A DNA stretch of 64,000 nucleotides from Miscanthus floridulus (taxonomy: Eukaryota > Streptophyta > Magnoliopsida > Poales > Poaceae), in assembly GCF_019320115.1 (NCBI RefSeq), contig NC_089595.1:106275611-106339610 (forward strand), given 5' to 3'. Every line of letters starts with the position of its first letter. Within the stretch, counting starts at the first letter, position 1. Under the pieces are notes generated by a model. That model made no database searches. It saw nothing but the letters and a program-made list of their open reading frames with translations, and was not told where the DNA came from. Below, one piece after another: positions 44,892 through 56,200 of the stretch. The position numbers and the translations under genes were made by a program.

Positions 44892-46553
44892 TACGCTCTG
44901 GATTCATGAAACAGATCTATGAGTTCTCCTCTCCCTTGTCCTACCCTCTCTCACTTAGGAACCACCGCGACATGAATGCTCTTGGCGAGAAGGAAGGAGG
45001 AGAGGCGGCAGTTGGGGAATAGGCGAAGGAACGGGACGAAAGCCCTCTCCCTTCCCCTATTTAAGGAGGAAGCGCAACAATTGGGAAAAGACGAAGGATT
45101 AGGGCGAAAAACCCTCTCCCTTCCCCCATTCAATGCGGATGGGATGCAGTGGGACGCGTTCTGACGGTTGGGATGTGCCCTGCTAGACAAGACGACACCT
45201 GGTTAGACGGGACATGGCCTAGGCATGGCCCACCACTACCGCACGCCGAGCACGGGAAACAAGGCACAATCGCACACAGGTGGCCCTCCACCTTCCCAGG
45301 CAAGACTTGGAAGGGCCCAACAATGGGATCTCCGCTAAGGAGAGACTAATGGGCTTCCTGAGTCGATCGGACAGCTTAGGTGAACGCCGAGAGATAGTTA
45401 AGGAGCAAAGGGATGCCCCATGTGGGCCATGCTGACTCTATCACGAACGACAAGCGTGGATCCCATTCGGACATATCCGATAAAAACTTCTCAAGCCTGT
45501 CACTCGAGTCATCAAGGTAACTCTACCAATCCCTCTTACTTTATTTTATTTTCTGAATGCATAAACATTCATTCATCCATTCTCATACACACATCCACAC
45601 ATTCATCCATGCATGCATTCATTCATCCCATACATCCGAAGCATCACATATGCAGTTAAATGCATCACAACCCTCCGTGTTGCGTCACGAAGTGGAAGTT
45701 GCCTCATTCGACATGAGCAATGATCGATCGGGGTTCAAAGGCTAGGCCACGAAGGGCTCAAGGCCACCTCACGTCAAATAGAGCCAGGGGAGAAAACGTA
45801 GATGAGCCCCAGCGGCCCTCGTCCACTCTGCTCTAAAGCAGAAAGGGTCATCTCAACCTTAGCATTTGATCCTAACCTCGAGCCATGCCCACAGAATCTC
45901 CATCGAGAGGAGGCCAACGGGCCACCTGAGTCGGTCTCCGGAATGACCCGAGCATCTATCGGGACGCGGGTTAAGGAGCAGTGGAATGCCACATGAGGAC
46001 TATGCTGACCCCGTCACAAACGACGGACCTAGATTCCACTCGAACGTGCCCGTTAGCGAGCACACCGAGCACATCACTCGAGCCATCGAGGCAAGCAACA
46101 TTAGCTCAGCCCCTCTGGTTGCGGAAATCATGAACGGGGTAACGCATGGAACTAGACCAACCCCTATCGAGCCTAATGGGGCTCAGGGGCTTAGGCCGCC
46201 CGACATCGACTCGGAAAATCAACCGACCGCGCAGGTCGCGGGCAGGACAAACACGGGCGAACACCCCGAACGACAGTATGCGGCCCCAGGAAAGAGGACC
46301 AAGATGCTCAGCCTCCAACCGACTCACCAGTCGGACGCAGGCTCGGGGGCTACACCCGTGGGTGCGCTCGCGCGTACCCGCTGTCAAAACAAAAAAATTC
46401 CCCGCCGGCAACATGAAAACCCCCCAGATGATTCTGCCCGAATCTCCCAGGGGCTCAGGGGCAACACCCGTGGGTGTGCTCGCGCGCACCCGCCATCGAG
46501 ACAAAAACCCCCTAGACGATTCTACCCGAATCACCCGGGGGCTCGGGGGCTCC
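44892..46553 (+). other. Gypsy 3' region before the 3' LTR
   Basis: Non-coding Gypsy sequence. It holds two related phrases of about 60 bp with GGGCGAAAACCCTCTCCCTTCCCC near 45030-45130, CATTCATCCAT-type short repeats at 45570-45630, and paired CCCGAATC(T/A)CCCGGGGGCTC blocks at 46437-46552. The last block acts as the purine-poor/purine-rich boundary (GGGGGCTCGGGGGCTCC) before the LTR. Confidence 0.55.
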
Positions 46554-47896
46554 TGTCGGGTTCATAAACCCGGGGTCCCTCATGGACCTGCTTCTCAGCA
46601 AAAAGCTCGGCCCAGCAGACAACGTTGCGAACGACACGCAACTCCTGGGCTGGCCCAAAAATCTATCGATAGGCCAGAAGGGCGATCCAGTCTCCGACCG
46701 GAAGGCCTGGTCAAGGAGAAACGATGTTCGCTCCTGACTCCAGCCTGCCTCTCCGACTGAAAGACCTGGTCAAGGAGAGGAACGACGCTTGCTTCTGACT
46801 CTGGCCCACCTCTACGGCCGGAAGGCCTCGCTCGCTTCCGACTCCGGCCCGCATCTCCGACCGGAAGGCCTGGCCAAGGAGAAACGACGCTCGCTTCCGA
46901 CTCCGGCCTGCCTCTCCGACCGGAAGGCCTGGCCAAGGAAAGGAATGACGCTCGCTTCCGACTCTGGCCTGCCTCTCCGGCCGGAAGGCCTCGCTCGCCT
47001 CCGACTCCGACCCGCTTCTCCGACCGGAAGGCCTGACTGAGAAGAGAGGACGCTCGCCTCTGACTCCGACTTTCTTCTTCGACCGGGAGTATATTGAACC
47101 TCTGCTTATAGCTCTTCTCCGACCAGGAGGCTGGAGCCGACTGGGGAACGACCGACCGAGGACGCCCGCTAGGTGAAGACCCAGGAAACGGACAGAGCAA
47201 GTAAGGCATGGCGCTCCAGTCAAACCGCAATATCAAGGGTCATACCCTGCACACCTGCAGGACAGTACTGTCAGGCCGTATCAGGAGGATGCACCGCAAC
47301 CTTCCAGACATGTCAGAACATGAACAATGTTGTGGGCGCCGACATTTATCCTACAGTATGGTAGGCGCCGACATCTGCCATACTAGAAGAAGACGATGGA
47401 ACCTACCACATGCATCTGAACATCAACAGTGTTATGGGCGCCGACAAACCATCTTATACCCGACGGCGTGAGCAACAAGACTAGGTAGCACACACTCCGA
47501 CTCTCTCTTGTAAAGCCATCCCCTTCATCTATAAAAGGGGATGCGCTCTCTCCAAAAAGAGGACGATCAATTCGAACAACCTACGGTTCGAACGATTCCA
47601 ACAGAGCACACGCTCAAACACTTAGCGCACGCAGGAGCTCCCGTCACTCTCGACCCATCGGTCCAGAGTCCGACCGGACCTCTTGCACCCCCATCTTACT
47701 TCCTCTCGTTTGTAACCCCACAGCAAACTTCGAGCACCTGGGCTCAGGAATAAATTCACCGACCGACTCAAACTGGATGTAGGGCACGTTGCCTGAACCA
47801 GTATAAACCCTGTGTCATCGAGTGCTAGGCCATATACGATCACAACGTACGGTAAAACGATAAATATTTACTAGTTGGTCACTTTTCGTACCGACA
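46554..47896 (+). repeat. 3' LTR of the Tat Gypsy element
   Basis: A 1343-bp LTR, collinear with 15993-17272, with many substitutions and about 45 extra bases near 47756. A TATAAAAGGGGATG box is at about 47531. Confidence 0.9.
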
Positions 47897-47995
47897 AGAA
47901 GTCTGCTCCGCAGCTTGCTGTGACTAAGATCTCCACCTTTAGGACCTAGCGTGCTGAGCATGACCTGCTGCGAATCTCAGCAGACAGTAGCTATG

Positions 47996-48145
47996 TAGTC
48001 CCTCCGTTCTAAATTATAAGTAGTTTTGGCTTTTCTAGTACATAAACCATGCTTTGCACCTAGATATATGTGATGTCCAGATACATGGCAAAATGAATAT
48101 ACCTAGAAAAGACAAAACGACTTATAATTTAGAACCGAGGGAGTA
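47996..48145. mobile_element. Stowaway-like MITE (150 bp)
   Basis: The left arm GTCCCTCCGTTCTAAATTAT pairs with the right arm ATAATTTAGAACCGAGGGAG, flanked by TA. The central part also pairs (CTTTTCTAG with CTAGAAAAG), so the element folds almost completely. Confidence 0.85.
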
Positions 48146-48742
48146 TCATAGATATACAAGGAGTTTGGGCTGGCAAAATAAAACCTCAACTCAGACTTAA
48201 AATCACACATGAGCAAAACCAGATTCTGTAATTGTTCAACTTGGAATACACAAAAGTAGGATCTGACTGCTGATATTGAACCCAAATGGTAGAAAACATA
48301 AAGCTTCAGTTCCACTGTAAATCTAAGCAATTCAGTAGTACTTTTCATATGTCAGAATAATGCATAATGTCTGTGATGCGTCAACTTGGCACAACTGGAG
48401 TGGTACAGACACCAGGATGTTCTAGAACCACTAATTTCTATACTTATTTTGAAGCAACTAGGCCCATTGGAACACACAAGATCTAATCCTTTGAGAAAAC
48501 AAGGTGCGATATGCCGATATCCAATATCAACAAGTACTGACTGTTGTACCCAAGACAGCGACCTAATTTGAGCATCTATTGACTTATTGAGTGGTGGTTA
48601 CACACCACTCAGAAATCATAAGTACAGACAGTTACTACGGGCAACCAAGTTCCTGTTTTACTGAGGGGTAAGTACACACTGCTCAGAAATCAAGTACATG
48701 GAGAGTTTACCATGGGACAACTAACTTCCTGTTTTACCATCT
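48146..48742. other. Unassigned spacer
   Basis: No supported gene. A short repeated phrase (ACACACCACTCAGAAATCATAAGTAC / ACACTGCTCAGAAATCAAGTAC) occurs twice near 48600 and 48675. Confidence 0.35.
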
Positions 48743-48950
48743 CTACATTACGAAATCAGGGCCAAGCTCGGCCACCCAATTGGGCCACGTAGCCCGCTTT
48801 TCCTCAGCCATCGGATTACGATCGAACGTGCAGAAAACAGGCACAACTACATTACGAAATCAGGGCCAAGCTCGGCCACCCAATTGGGCCACGTAGCCCG
48901 CTTTTCCTCAGCCATCGGATTACGATCGAACGTGCAGAAAACAGGCACAA
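48743..48950. repeat. Perfect 104-bp tandem duplication
   Basis: 48743-48846 and 48847-48950 are identical over 104 bp (each begins CTACATTACGAAATCAGG and ends AACAGGCACAA). The identity implies a very recent duplication or an assembly artefact. Confidence 0.95.
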
Positions 48951-49050
48951 AAGCTAGCGTCTCTAGAGCCTTCGTCTCGAGCTTGTGATTCGCAAGCAAC
49001 TCCTCGATGCCGTCGCCGGGCCACGCCGCCTCCCTGGCTCCCTCTGACAT
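48847..49050 (-). CDS. Small ORF of unknown function (67 aa)
   Basis: A minus-strand ORF from an ATG at 49050 gives a 67-residue protein that begins MSEGAREAAWPGDG and ends AELGPDFVM. Its composition is protein-like rather than repeat-like, with an acidic helical N-terminus, but I recognise no family and see no splice partners with confidence. The last 104 bp of the ORF are tandemly duplicated just downstream. It may be a fragment of a host gene. No signal peptide or membrane segment is visible. Confidence 0.25.
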   Translation of the reverse strand: MSEGAREAAWPGDGIEELLANHKLETKALETLAFVPVFCTFDRNPMAEEKRATWPNWVAELGPDFVM

Positions 49051-49592
49051 ATACTCGTCAACAGGAAAGATACTGTACGGTTGAACTTACAGCAGATTAC
49101 GGTTTACTAGATCTCCAAGGAAATTAACTAAGCTAATCCTGTAATCCCTTAGGATAGGAGGAAGAACTAGCTTTGTATCGAATATGCATTGGAGATTATA
49201 TCCCTTAATGATCATTGCAAAATTTGAGGGATAACTTTTAGTTCAATGAATTACTAGCAGAAGGTCATGATCAACTAACTATAAATGATTATTCAGCGGT
49301 TTGAGGGATGACCTCTGATTCCAGAAATTATTTCTAACAGATAGAAGAATATGGTCTAATTTGGTTGCCAACTTCACTGCCTTCACAATAATACAGCCTG
49401 ACAACAGTCGGCAGCCCTCAGGGTCAAGGTGCAGAACTGCAGACACAAATCAGATAGGCAGAAATGCAACTACCTGTGTTGAATACTGTTAGCCAACCAA
49501 CGGTTGGTAGTTATATACATGCTGAAAATATGATAAATTTATGCTTGGCGAGTTATCCTTACAATGCAAAAACACAGTAAGTCTGGAACATC
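49051..49592. other. Unassigned spacer
   Basis: AT-rich; no gene or repeat recognised. Confidence 0.3.
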
Positions 49593-49868
49593 TAATCCCT
49601 CTGATTTAATTTAAAATATGTCGTTTTAGGATTCCTGCCGATCATATTTTTTTAACTTTAACTATCAATCAAGACATCAAAGACTAGATAGATTGACAAA
49701 CTTTTAAGATAGATGTTACTAGATTCGTCATGAGAAGCACTTTCAAAATATTTAGTTACATTGATTTGAAATATCATATTTTTAAAGAAGTTGTTGGTCA
49801 ATTCACCATGTCCATGTAGACAATGTTGATGTACTAAATGACATGTATTTTGAATCAGAGATGGAGTA
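49593..49868. mobile_element. Degenerate mariner-type MITE (about 276 bp)
   Basis: The ends read TAATCCCTCTGATTTAATTT and (right) ATTTTGAATCAGAGATGGAGTA, imperfect inverted repeats of the CTCCCTCCGATTC type bounded by TA. The interior has ATGTCGTTTTAGG and CTAAATGACATGTATTTTG, which also pair roughly. Confidence 0.6.
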
Positions 49869-49904
49869 CTGCCCAGACGACTAGAGTCCAGGAGAGTGAG
49901 GGGT

Positions 49905-50616
49905 ATGGCTGGATATCGAGGCCGCTCGGCCCAGCTCTGTCTAGCTCGAGCGCTTGTTAGGCTAACGAGTTAGTTTGGCTCGGCTCGTTAATATTACGAG
50001 CTAGAGGGGCAGCTTAGGTCGGCTCGTTAGCGAGCTCGAGCTGGCTCGTTTAGCTCTCGAGCTATTAAAAAAATAGGACACACATGTTTATAATTTTGGT
50101 GCCACAATAATTTCAGAAGATGACGTCCACCATTATGTAACCATACACGATTAATACATATCAGGTTCATCAAAAGTATCAACCATGCAATATAGCTGAT
50201 CCATCCATGATCCATGCAGTTCCAGCATACTTACTAGTTGCTTGCCACCACAGACTTAGAAAAGTCCACAAATTCAATATCAACATCATCATCTTCTCCC
50301 TGAAAAATAATCCATAAATCAACATTTAAGTACCACAACAATTATAAAATCAAAATTCATATAAAACAACTGAAAATAAGGATTACATATCAATGGAATA
50401 GGTGTACACTTCTAGGTCAGCATCATCATCTTCTGGATTCATGGTCGTGGGCTGATAGGCCTCAGCTCGTTTGAGCTCGTGAGCAGCTCGCGAGCTAGCT
50501 CGTTAAAACAGCGAGCTAGACTTTCAGCTTAGCTCGTGAAAAAGTTAAAACGAGCCGAGCCGAGACTGACACGAGTCGAGCGAGTTGACGAGCAGCGAGT
50601 ATTTTGTCCAGCCCTA
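49905..50616. mobile_element. hAT-like non-autonomous element with GAGCTCG-rich inverted ends
   Basis: The left end ATGGCTGGATATCGAGGCCG and the right end (complement) TAGGGCTGGACAAAATACTC share a GGCTGGA core. Both ends are rich in GGCTCG/CGAGCT words over about 150 bp in inverted orientation (GCTCGTTAGCGAGCTCGAGC against GCTCGCGAGCTAGCTCG). The interior is AT-rich with no ORF of note. A clean 8-bp target duplication was not found, so the superfamily is a guess. Confidence 0.5.
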
Positions 50617-51342
50617 GGAAGGGGCGTTCTGAGTAAATAGTCTTTAGAGTTCAGAATCAGATTCCCTCTCATTCTCCTTACTCAATCCCCTTGTGTAAGA
50701 AATAAGCACTACTTATACTAAACGGTGCAAAAAAAAAAAAAAAACTGAACAAATAAACACAAAACAGAAGCTAACCAAGAATAATACTTACTATTTGTAC
50801 CCTGTTCCATATAATTCTGTTTAATCACAGATACCAAGGTTTTAAGTGTTTACCCAAAAGAACAGAATATGTTACATAAAAAATAATCAGATCTGAGAAT
50901 TACTTTTCAGATACAGAAGTCCCTAGTTTTGAGATTAAAAAGATCACATGTGATGTCATGTGATTTCAACCGCTGCCTTCCACACTGTTTGATACTTGGA
51001 CATTAATGGGCAAAGCAAATAACTAAAGTTAAACAGAAAAACATCTAAAGAAAAAGGTTTACCAAAATGTGAACTGACCAATTTGGTAACTAAACACTCC
51101 CTCTGGACAGACAGAATGATGGCAAAATTATACCAGATGTCCTTCCAGAAATGAATGGATAAGAAAACATGTGAAAATTGATGAGAGCGAACTACAGCCA
51201 CATCGTTACAGGCAGAGAAAAGTTGCTTATATAATATACTAACATTAAAACTTTTTTCTCGACAGAGCAGCAGCAATTCTAGTGAGTGTTCCAACCAAAC
51301 CAAAATGTTGTACAGACATGTAGCACCTCTCGGCAAATGATT
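50617..51342. other. Unassigned AT-rich spacer
   Basis: Nothing is supported. A poly(A) run lies at about 50730-50744. The minus-strand ORF at 50956-51426 starts in SINE sequence and is not a gene. Confidence 0.35.
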
Positions 51343-51360
51343 TTTTCTCACATAAGAGGA

Positions 51361-51525
51361 AAAGGGTGTACCCAGTGCAGAGAGCTCCCGTTCTGTGCGG
51401 GGTCTGGGGAAGGGTGTTAGTGGCAAGCCTTACCCTTGCCTGTGTAATGCGAGGAGACCGCGACTCGAACCCGGGACCTTCCGGTCACACACGGTAAGAC
51501 TCTACCGCTTGCACCAGGCCCGCCC
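51361..51525 (-). mobile_element. tRNA-derived SINE (Au-SINE-like)
   Basis: On the minus strand the 5' part reads GGGCGGGCCTGGTGCAAGCG and holds a Pol III A box (TGGTGCAAGCGG) and B box (GGTTCGAGTCG) at tRNA-like spacing, followed by a non-tRNA body ending in GGGTACACCC. Near-identical 16-bp direct repeats flank it: TTTTCTCACATAAGAG (51343-51358) and TTTTCTCGGATAAGAG (51529-51544). These are target duplications with two changes. It is close to the grass Au SINE by memory. Confidence 0.8.
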
Positions 51526-51544
51526 TTCTTTTCTCGGATAAGAG

Positions 51545-52067
51545 TGACTACCAAAAATATTCCAGGATTATGTTTCATGACAATGTTTGTGGTAGTAAAG
51601 CATACTTATTTACATAGTGGACATGCAAAACAAATTCGATGAGAGGTTATTCTAAGATTTAGTCTCTTCTAGATGTTACAATGCACCACATTCAATTATT
51701 CAATTCACAAAACCTCACTGTATCAGAGAACAAATAGCATAATATCGAATCACAAAGGCTGCATCAGATAAGATATCGCTTTACACACTTAACTCTGTCC
51801 TTGGAGTTTCATTCGTAAGGAATGTGACAAATTCCAACCAACTCCCCCTATGGAGATACAGATTTGTTCATTCATCAGTCACAATGTACCAGTATCCAAG
51901 CATGGCACACTTAGCTGACAAAATGATTGATCATAAACACTAGGCTTCTACAATACAGTTCATCGCAGACAAACCATAGCACACAACAAAGAAGAGCACA
52001 TCACTATTTGGTACATCACCATTACTAGCGATACAGAAGAAGAGTAATCGACCTTGGAAAAACACTC
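51545..52067 (-). other. Probable 3' UTR and flank of serine acetyltransferase
   Basis: AT-rich sequence downstream of the acetyltransferase stop codon. No other feature is seen. Confidence 0.4.
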
Positions 52068-53027
52068 TCAAATGGTGTAGTCCGACCATTGGCGTATGAA
52101 GGACGTGTGATCCATGGACTCCCCCGGCATGTCCTCGTCATTCTCGCCCTCGGTCTTCTTCCCACCAATCAGCCTGGCAGGGTTCCCAACCGCCGTGCTC
52201 CTTGCCGGCACATCTATCAGCACCACGGATCCGGCCCCAATCTTAGCCCCGGCACCAATTTTCACGTTCCCAAGAATCGTGGCCCCAGCTCCAATCAGCA
52301 CGCCATCCCCAATCTTGGGGTGCCTGTCGCCCACCGCCTTCCCAGTCCCACCCAAGGTGACGTGGTGGAGGATGGAGACGTTGTCGCCGACGACGGCCGT
52401 CTCACCGATGACGACGCCGGTGGCGTGGTCGAGGAGGATTCCCTTCCCGACGACGGCGGCGGGGTGGATGTCGACGGCGAAGACGTCGGCGACGCGGGAC
52501 TGGAGCGCGAGCGCGAGGGGGCGGCGCTGCTGCGCCCAGAGCACGTGCGCGACGCGGTGGGCCTGGATGGCGAGGAAGCCCTTGTAGTTGAGGAGGCAGT
52601 GGGAGAAGCCGACGCAGGCGGGGTCGCGGGAGCGGGCGGCGAGGAGGTCGGCGACGACGGCAGCGCGGAGGGACGGGTGCGCGGTGAGCGTGGCGAGGAA
52701 GAGGTCGTAGAGGAGCGTGGAGAGGAGTGTGGAGGAGCAGAGCTTGTTGGCGAGGTGGAAGGAGAGGGAGCGGGGCAGGGACGGGTGGGACAGCACGGTG
52801 GCGTAGAGGAAGGAGGCGAGCGCCGGCTCCGCGTCCGCGTCGCGGTGGGCCTCCGCCTTGATCTGGGTCCACACCCAGGTCTCGTCGTCCTCCGACTCCG
52901 GCGGCGGGTACGCCGGCACCACCTCCGCGGGGAGCGGCGGTGGCGAGTGGGCCGCCAGGTGGTGGTTGGAGTGGTTCGCGGCGCCGCCGCCTGCGGCCTC
53001 GTGCGCGTGCGGCTGGCCGGCCGGCAT
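52068..53027 (-). CDS. Serine O-acetyltransferase
   Basis: A complete intronless 319-residue protein that makes O-acetylserine from serine and acetyl-CoA, the committed step of cysteine synthesis. Residues ~48-165 are the helical SATase N-domain (WVWTQIKAEAHRDADAEPAL). Residues ~180-290 are a left-handed beta-helix of hexapeptide repeats. The catalytic pair is D186 (DIHPAAVVGKG) and H201 (LDHATGVVIGET). The CoA/cysteine site has HHVTLGGTGK and DRHPKI (R235, H236). The C-terminus SFIRQWSDYTI ends in the isoleucine that docks into O-acetylserine (thiol) lyase in the cysteine synthase complex. The start is an ATG with no in-frame ATG upstream. The N-terminus is His/Pro/Ala-rich, with no obvious transit peptide, so a cytosolic form is likely. 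The very GC-rich 5' half is usual for grass genes. Confidence 0.95.
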   Translation of the reverse strand: MPAGQPHAHEAAGGGAANHSNHHLAAHSPPPLPAEVVPAYPPPESEDDETWVWTQIKAEAHRDADAEPALASFLYATVLSHPSLPRSLSFHLANKLCSSTLLSTLLYDLFLATLTAHPSLRAAVVADLLAARSRDPACVGFSHCLLNYKGFLAIQAHRVAHVLWAQQRRPLALALQSRVADVFAVDIHPAAVVGKGILLDHATGVVIGETAVVGDNVSILHHVTLGGTGKAVGDRHPKIGDGVLIGAGATILGNVKIGAGAKIGAGSVVLIDVPARSTAVGNPARLIGGKKTEGENDEDMPGESMDHTSFIRQWSDYTI

Positions 53028-53297
53028 CGCGTGGCGCGCGGAGGGATTGGGTGGCGGGACCGTGACGGATGGGCGGAGCGAGGCGAGGAACGCGGACCAC
53101 TTGCGAGCTGTGGCCGGTGGTCCGTTGTCGATTGGCGATTGCGGAGGCGGACCGGCGCTGGGGATATTAGCCGAGCACGGGACAGGTCACAGGTGGGCGC
53201 GTGCGCTGCTAGTGGCCTCTAGTTCTAGGCTCTAGCCTACTACTGCTACCTCGTGGTGAGATCGATGGGCTTCGTTCGGATTGGGCCGTAGCCTCGC
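53028..53297 (-). promoter_or_regulatory. 5' flank of serine acetyltransferase
   Basis: Short GC-rich sequence between the start codon and the tandem array; it should hold the 5' UTR and core promoter. No TATA box is evident. Confidence 0.4.
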
Positions 53298-56200
53298 AAA
53301 GTCAGAAGACCCTTTTTTTCCTTTCTTCAAAAGAAGGGAAGGAAGACCCGTGTTGCATCAGCACGTAGCCATGACTAACTACATTGTCAACCATGAGTAC
53401 CGCAGCACAGATATAATGAAATCTTCTACAGTACTTTGTAAATTTTCTGCAGTGCCTATGAATCTGGACTAGATGAGGGGAACATACATTTGTTGGTAAT
53501 AATATTGTTGTCCAGCTCGTAGCTTTTGAATGTAAGCCTCAGTTTTGTTTAGCTTCAATTGTGTTGCTCCTATGTATGGTCATACATTTATTACATAGCT
53601 GGATTTATTTTTTTGGAAAAGTAAAGTCAAAGTTGGTTTTGCAAATCATAAGCTCATATAATCCCCCGATTTGATGAACACGGCAAAAGTTACTTTACGT
53701 GTAAAGATTTTTTTTTTTTAGAAAGGCCAAGTGATGACGCCGACAAGGCCACAACACATCCTCTCTTATCCCTAAAACCGCATGCCCAGCGTCAAACATC
53801 TTGCATTCGTTAAACAAAACTCTAGTAGCTAAAGTGAAACTTTGCAATGATGGCAACTTATGAAGATGGCACTAAACTTTACTCGCACAAACAAAAAACA
53901 AAAGGCAAAGAAAATTGTCTTGCGCTAGAAAAAAAACTCAGCCGGCTCTATGAAATTGCTTGGAATTGAACAGAAACAATTCCTTTGTAAGACCAACATG
54001 CACATTAATTAAAAATGTATATTTATTTATTATTGTTTTGTTTATTTGAAAAAAAATATTTTACTTGTATGTGCACTAAAGTCAGAAGACCCTTTCTTAC
54101 TTTCTTCATTTTCAAACAGGGAAGACAAGACCATGTTACATCAACATGTAGCCAGGACTACAATGTCAACTTATGAGTACTATAGAGATAATGTAGTCTT
54201 CTATCTTTGTTATTTTTGTGCAGCAGCTAACTAGCTATGAATTCTGGGCTAACTAGCTATGGATTCTGGACGAGGCAGTGACGGCGGTGACCATGGGGCT
54301 TCAATGATGATGCGACGATGGTGGCTATAGGAATAGAATAAGCAGGCATGCTAACACATGTTACTGTTCATTTAAACTTATCAGACTGGCTTATTAGCCA
54401 TGGTATAGTGGTTTTAGAAAGTTTTATAGGACATTCTCAACAATAGAGTCAACTTGCTAGATCATATGAATTTTAAAAAGATAAAAATAGAGTAACCTAG
54501 CATGTTATTTAGGATAGAAACACACGTGCACATAAATATCATAAAAAAGTACATGAAGCTAACTTATTGTTCATTCTCTTTCTTAATAAAATAATTTATA
54601 AGCTAACTTTTTTAATATTATTGGAGCTATATTTACAGGAGAAGTTGATAAAAGGCTGTGCCTATGAATCTGGACTAGATGAGGGGAACATACATTTGTT
54701 GGTAATAATATTGTTGTCCAACTCGTAGTTTTTGAATGTAAGCCTCAGTTTTGTTTAGCTTCCATTGTGTTACTCCTGTATATGGTCATACATTTGTTAC
54801 ATAGCTGGATTTATTTTTTTGGAAAAGTAAAGTCAAAGTTGGTTTTCTTTTACATGCAAATCATAAGCTCATATAATCCCCCGTTTTGATGAACGCGACA
54901 AAAGTTACTTTACGTGTAAAGATATTTTTTTTTTGAAAAAAAAGGCCAAGTGATGACAGCCCACAAGGCCACATCACATATCCTCTCTTATCCCTAAAAC
55001 CGCATGCCCAGCGGCAAACAGCTTGCATTCGTTAAACAAAACTCTAGTAGCTAAAGTGAAACTTTGCAACGATGGCAACTTATGAAGATGGCACTAAACT
55101 TTACTCGCACAAACAAAAAACAAAAGGCAAAGAAAATTGTCTTGCGCTAGAAAAAAAACTCAGTCGGCTCTATGAAATTGCTTGGGATTGAACAGAAACA
55201 ATTCCTTTGCAAGACCAACATGCACATTAATTAAAAATTTATTTTTATTTATTTTTGTTTTGTTTATTTGAAAAAAATTTACTTGTATGTGCACTAAAGT
55301 CAGAAGACCCTTTCTTCCTTTCTTCATTTTCAAACGGGGAAGACAAGACCATGTTACATCAACATGTAGCCAGGACTTCAATGTCAACTTATGAGTACTA
55401 TAGAGATAATGTAGTCTTCTATCTTTGTGATTTTTGTGCAGCAGCTAACTAGCTATGAATTCTGGACGAGGCAGTGACGGCGGTGGCCATGGGGCTTCGA
55501 TGATGATGCGACGATGGTGGCTATAGGAATAGAATAAGCAGGCATGCTAACACATGTTACTGTTCACTTAAACTTATCAGGCCAGTTTATTAGCCATGGT
55601 ACAATGTTTTAGAAAGTTTTATAAGACATTCTCAACAATAGAGTCAACTTGCTAGATCATATGAATTTTAAAAAGATAAAAATAGAGTAACCTAGCATGT
55701 TATTTAGGATAGAAACACACGTGCACATAAATATCATAAAAAAGTACATGAAGCTAACTTATTGTTCATTCTCTTTCTTAATAAAATAATTTATAAGCTA
55801 ACTTTTTTAATATTATTGGAGCTATTTTTACACGAGAAGTTGATAAAAGGCTGTGCCTATGAATCTGGACTAGATGAGGGGAACATACATTTGTTGGTAA
55901 TAATATTGTTGTCCAACTCGTAGTTTTTGAATGTAATCCTCAGTTTTGTTTAGCTTCCATTGCGTTGCTCCTGTATATGGTCATACATTTGTTACATATC
56001 TGGATTTATTTTTTTGGAAAAGTAAAGTCAAAGTTGGTTTTCTTTTACATGCAAATCATAAGCTCATATAATCCCCCGATTTGATGAACGCGACAAAAGT
56101 TACTTTACGTGTAAAGATATTTTTTTTGAAAAAAGGCCAAGTGATGACGCCCACAAGGCCACAACACATATCCTCTCTTATCCCTAAAACCGCATGCCCA

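Larger units (their letters stand above)
15993..47896 (+). mobile_element. Tat-lineage Ty3-Gypsy element, interrupted by nested LTR elements
   Basis: LTRs at 15993-17272 and 46554-47896 both start TGTCGGGTTCATAAACC and end ACCGACA. The 5-bp duplication AGAAG flanks them (15988-15992 and 47897-47901). In order the element shows gag, aspartic protease, reverse transcriptase (split by an insertion), RNase H, a second archaeal-type RNase H (aRNH), integrase, then a long 3' region with an antisense spliced ORF. The aRNH and the antisense ORF are hallmarks of the Tat lineage (Grande/RIRE2 type). Own length without nested DNA is about 14.9 kb. The LTRs differ by many substitutions and by an indel of about 45 bp near 47756, so this is an old insertion and non-functional. 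Confidence 0.92.

Noticed and set aside
50956..51426. 156-codon minus-strand ORF
   Set aside because: Its start lies inside the SINE and the rest runs through AT-rich spacer; no domain is visible.
51440..51525. tRNA gene on the minus strand
   Set aside because: A and B boxes are present, but the sequence continues into a conserved SINE body and is flanked by long target duplications.
52089..53222. 377-codon plus-strand ORF over the serine acetyltransferase
   Set aside because: It is an antisense shadow of a very GC-rich gene, made of repeated Gly/Val/Arg/Glu, with no family resemblance.
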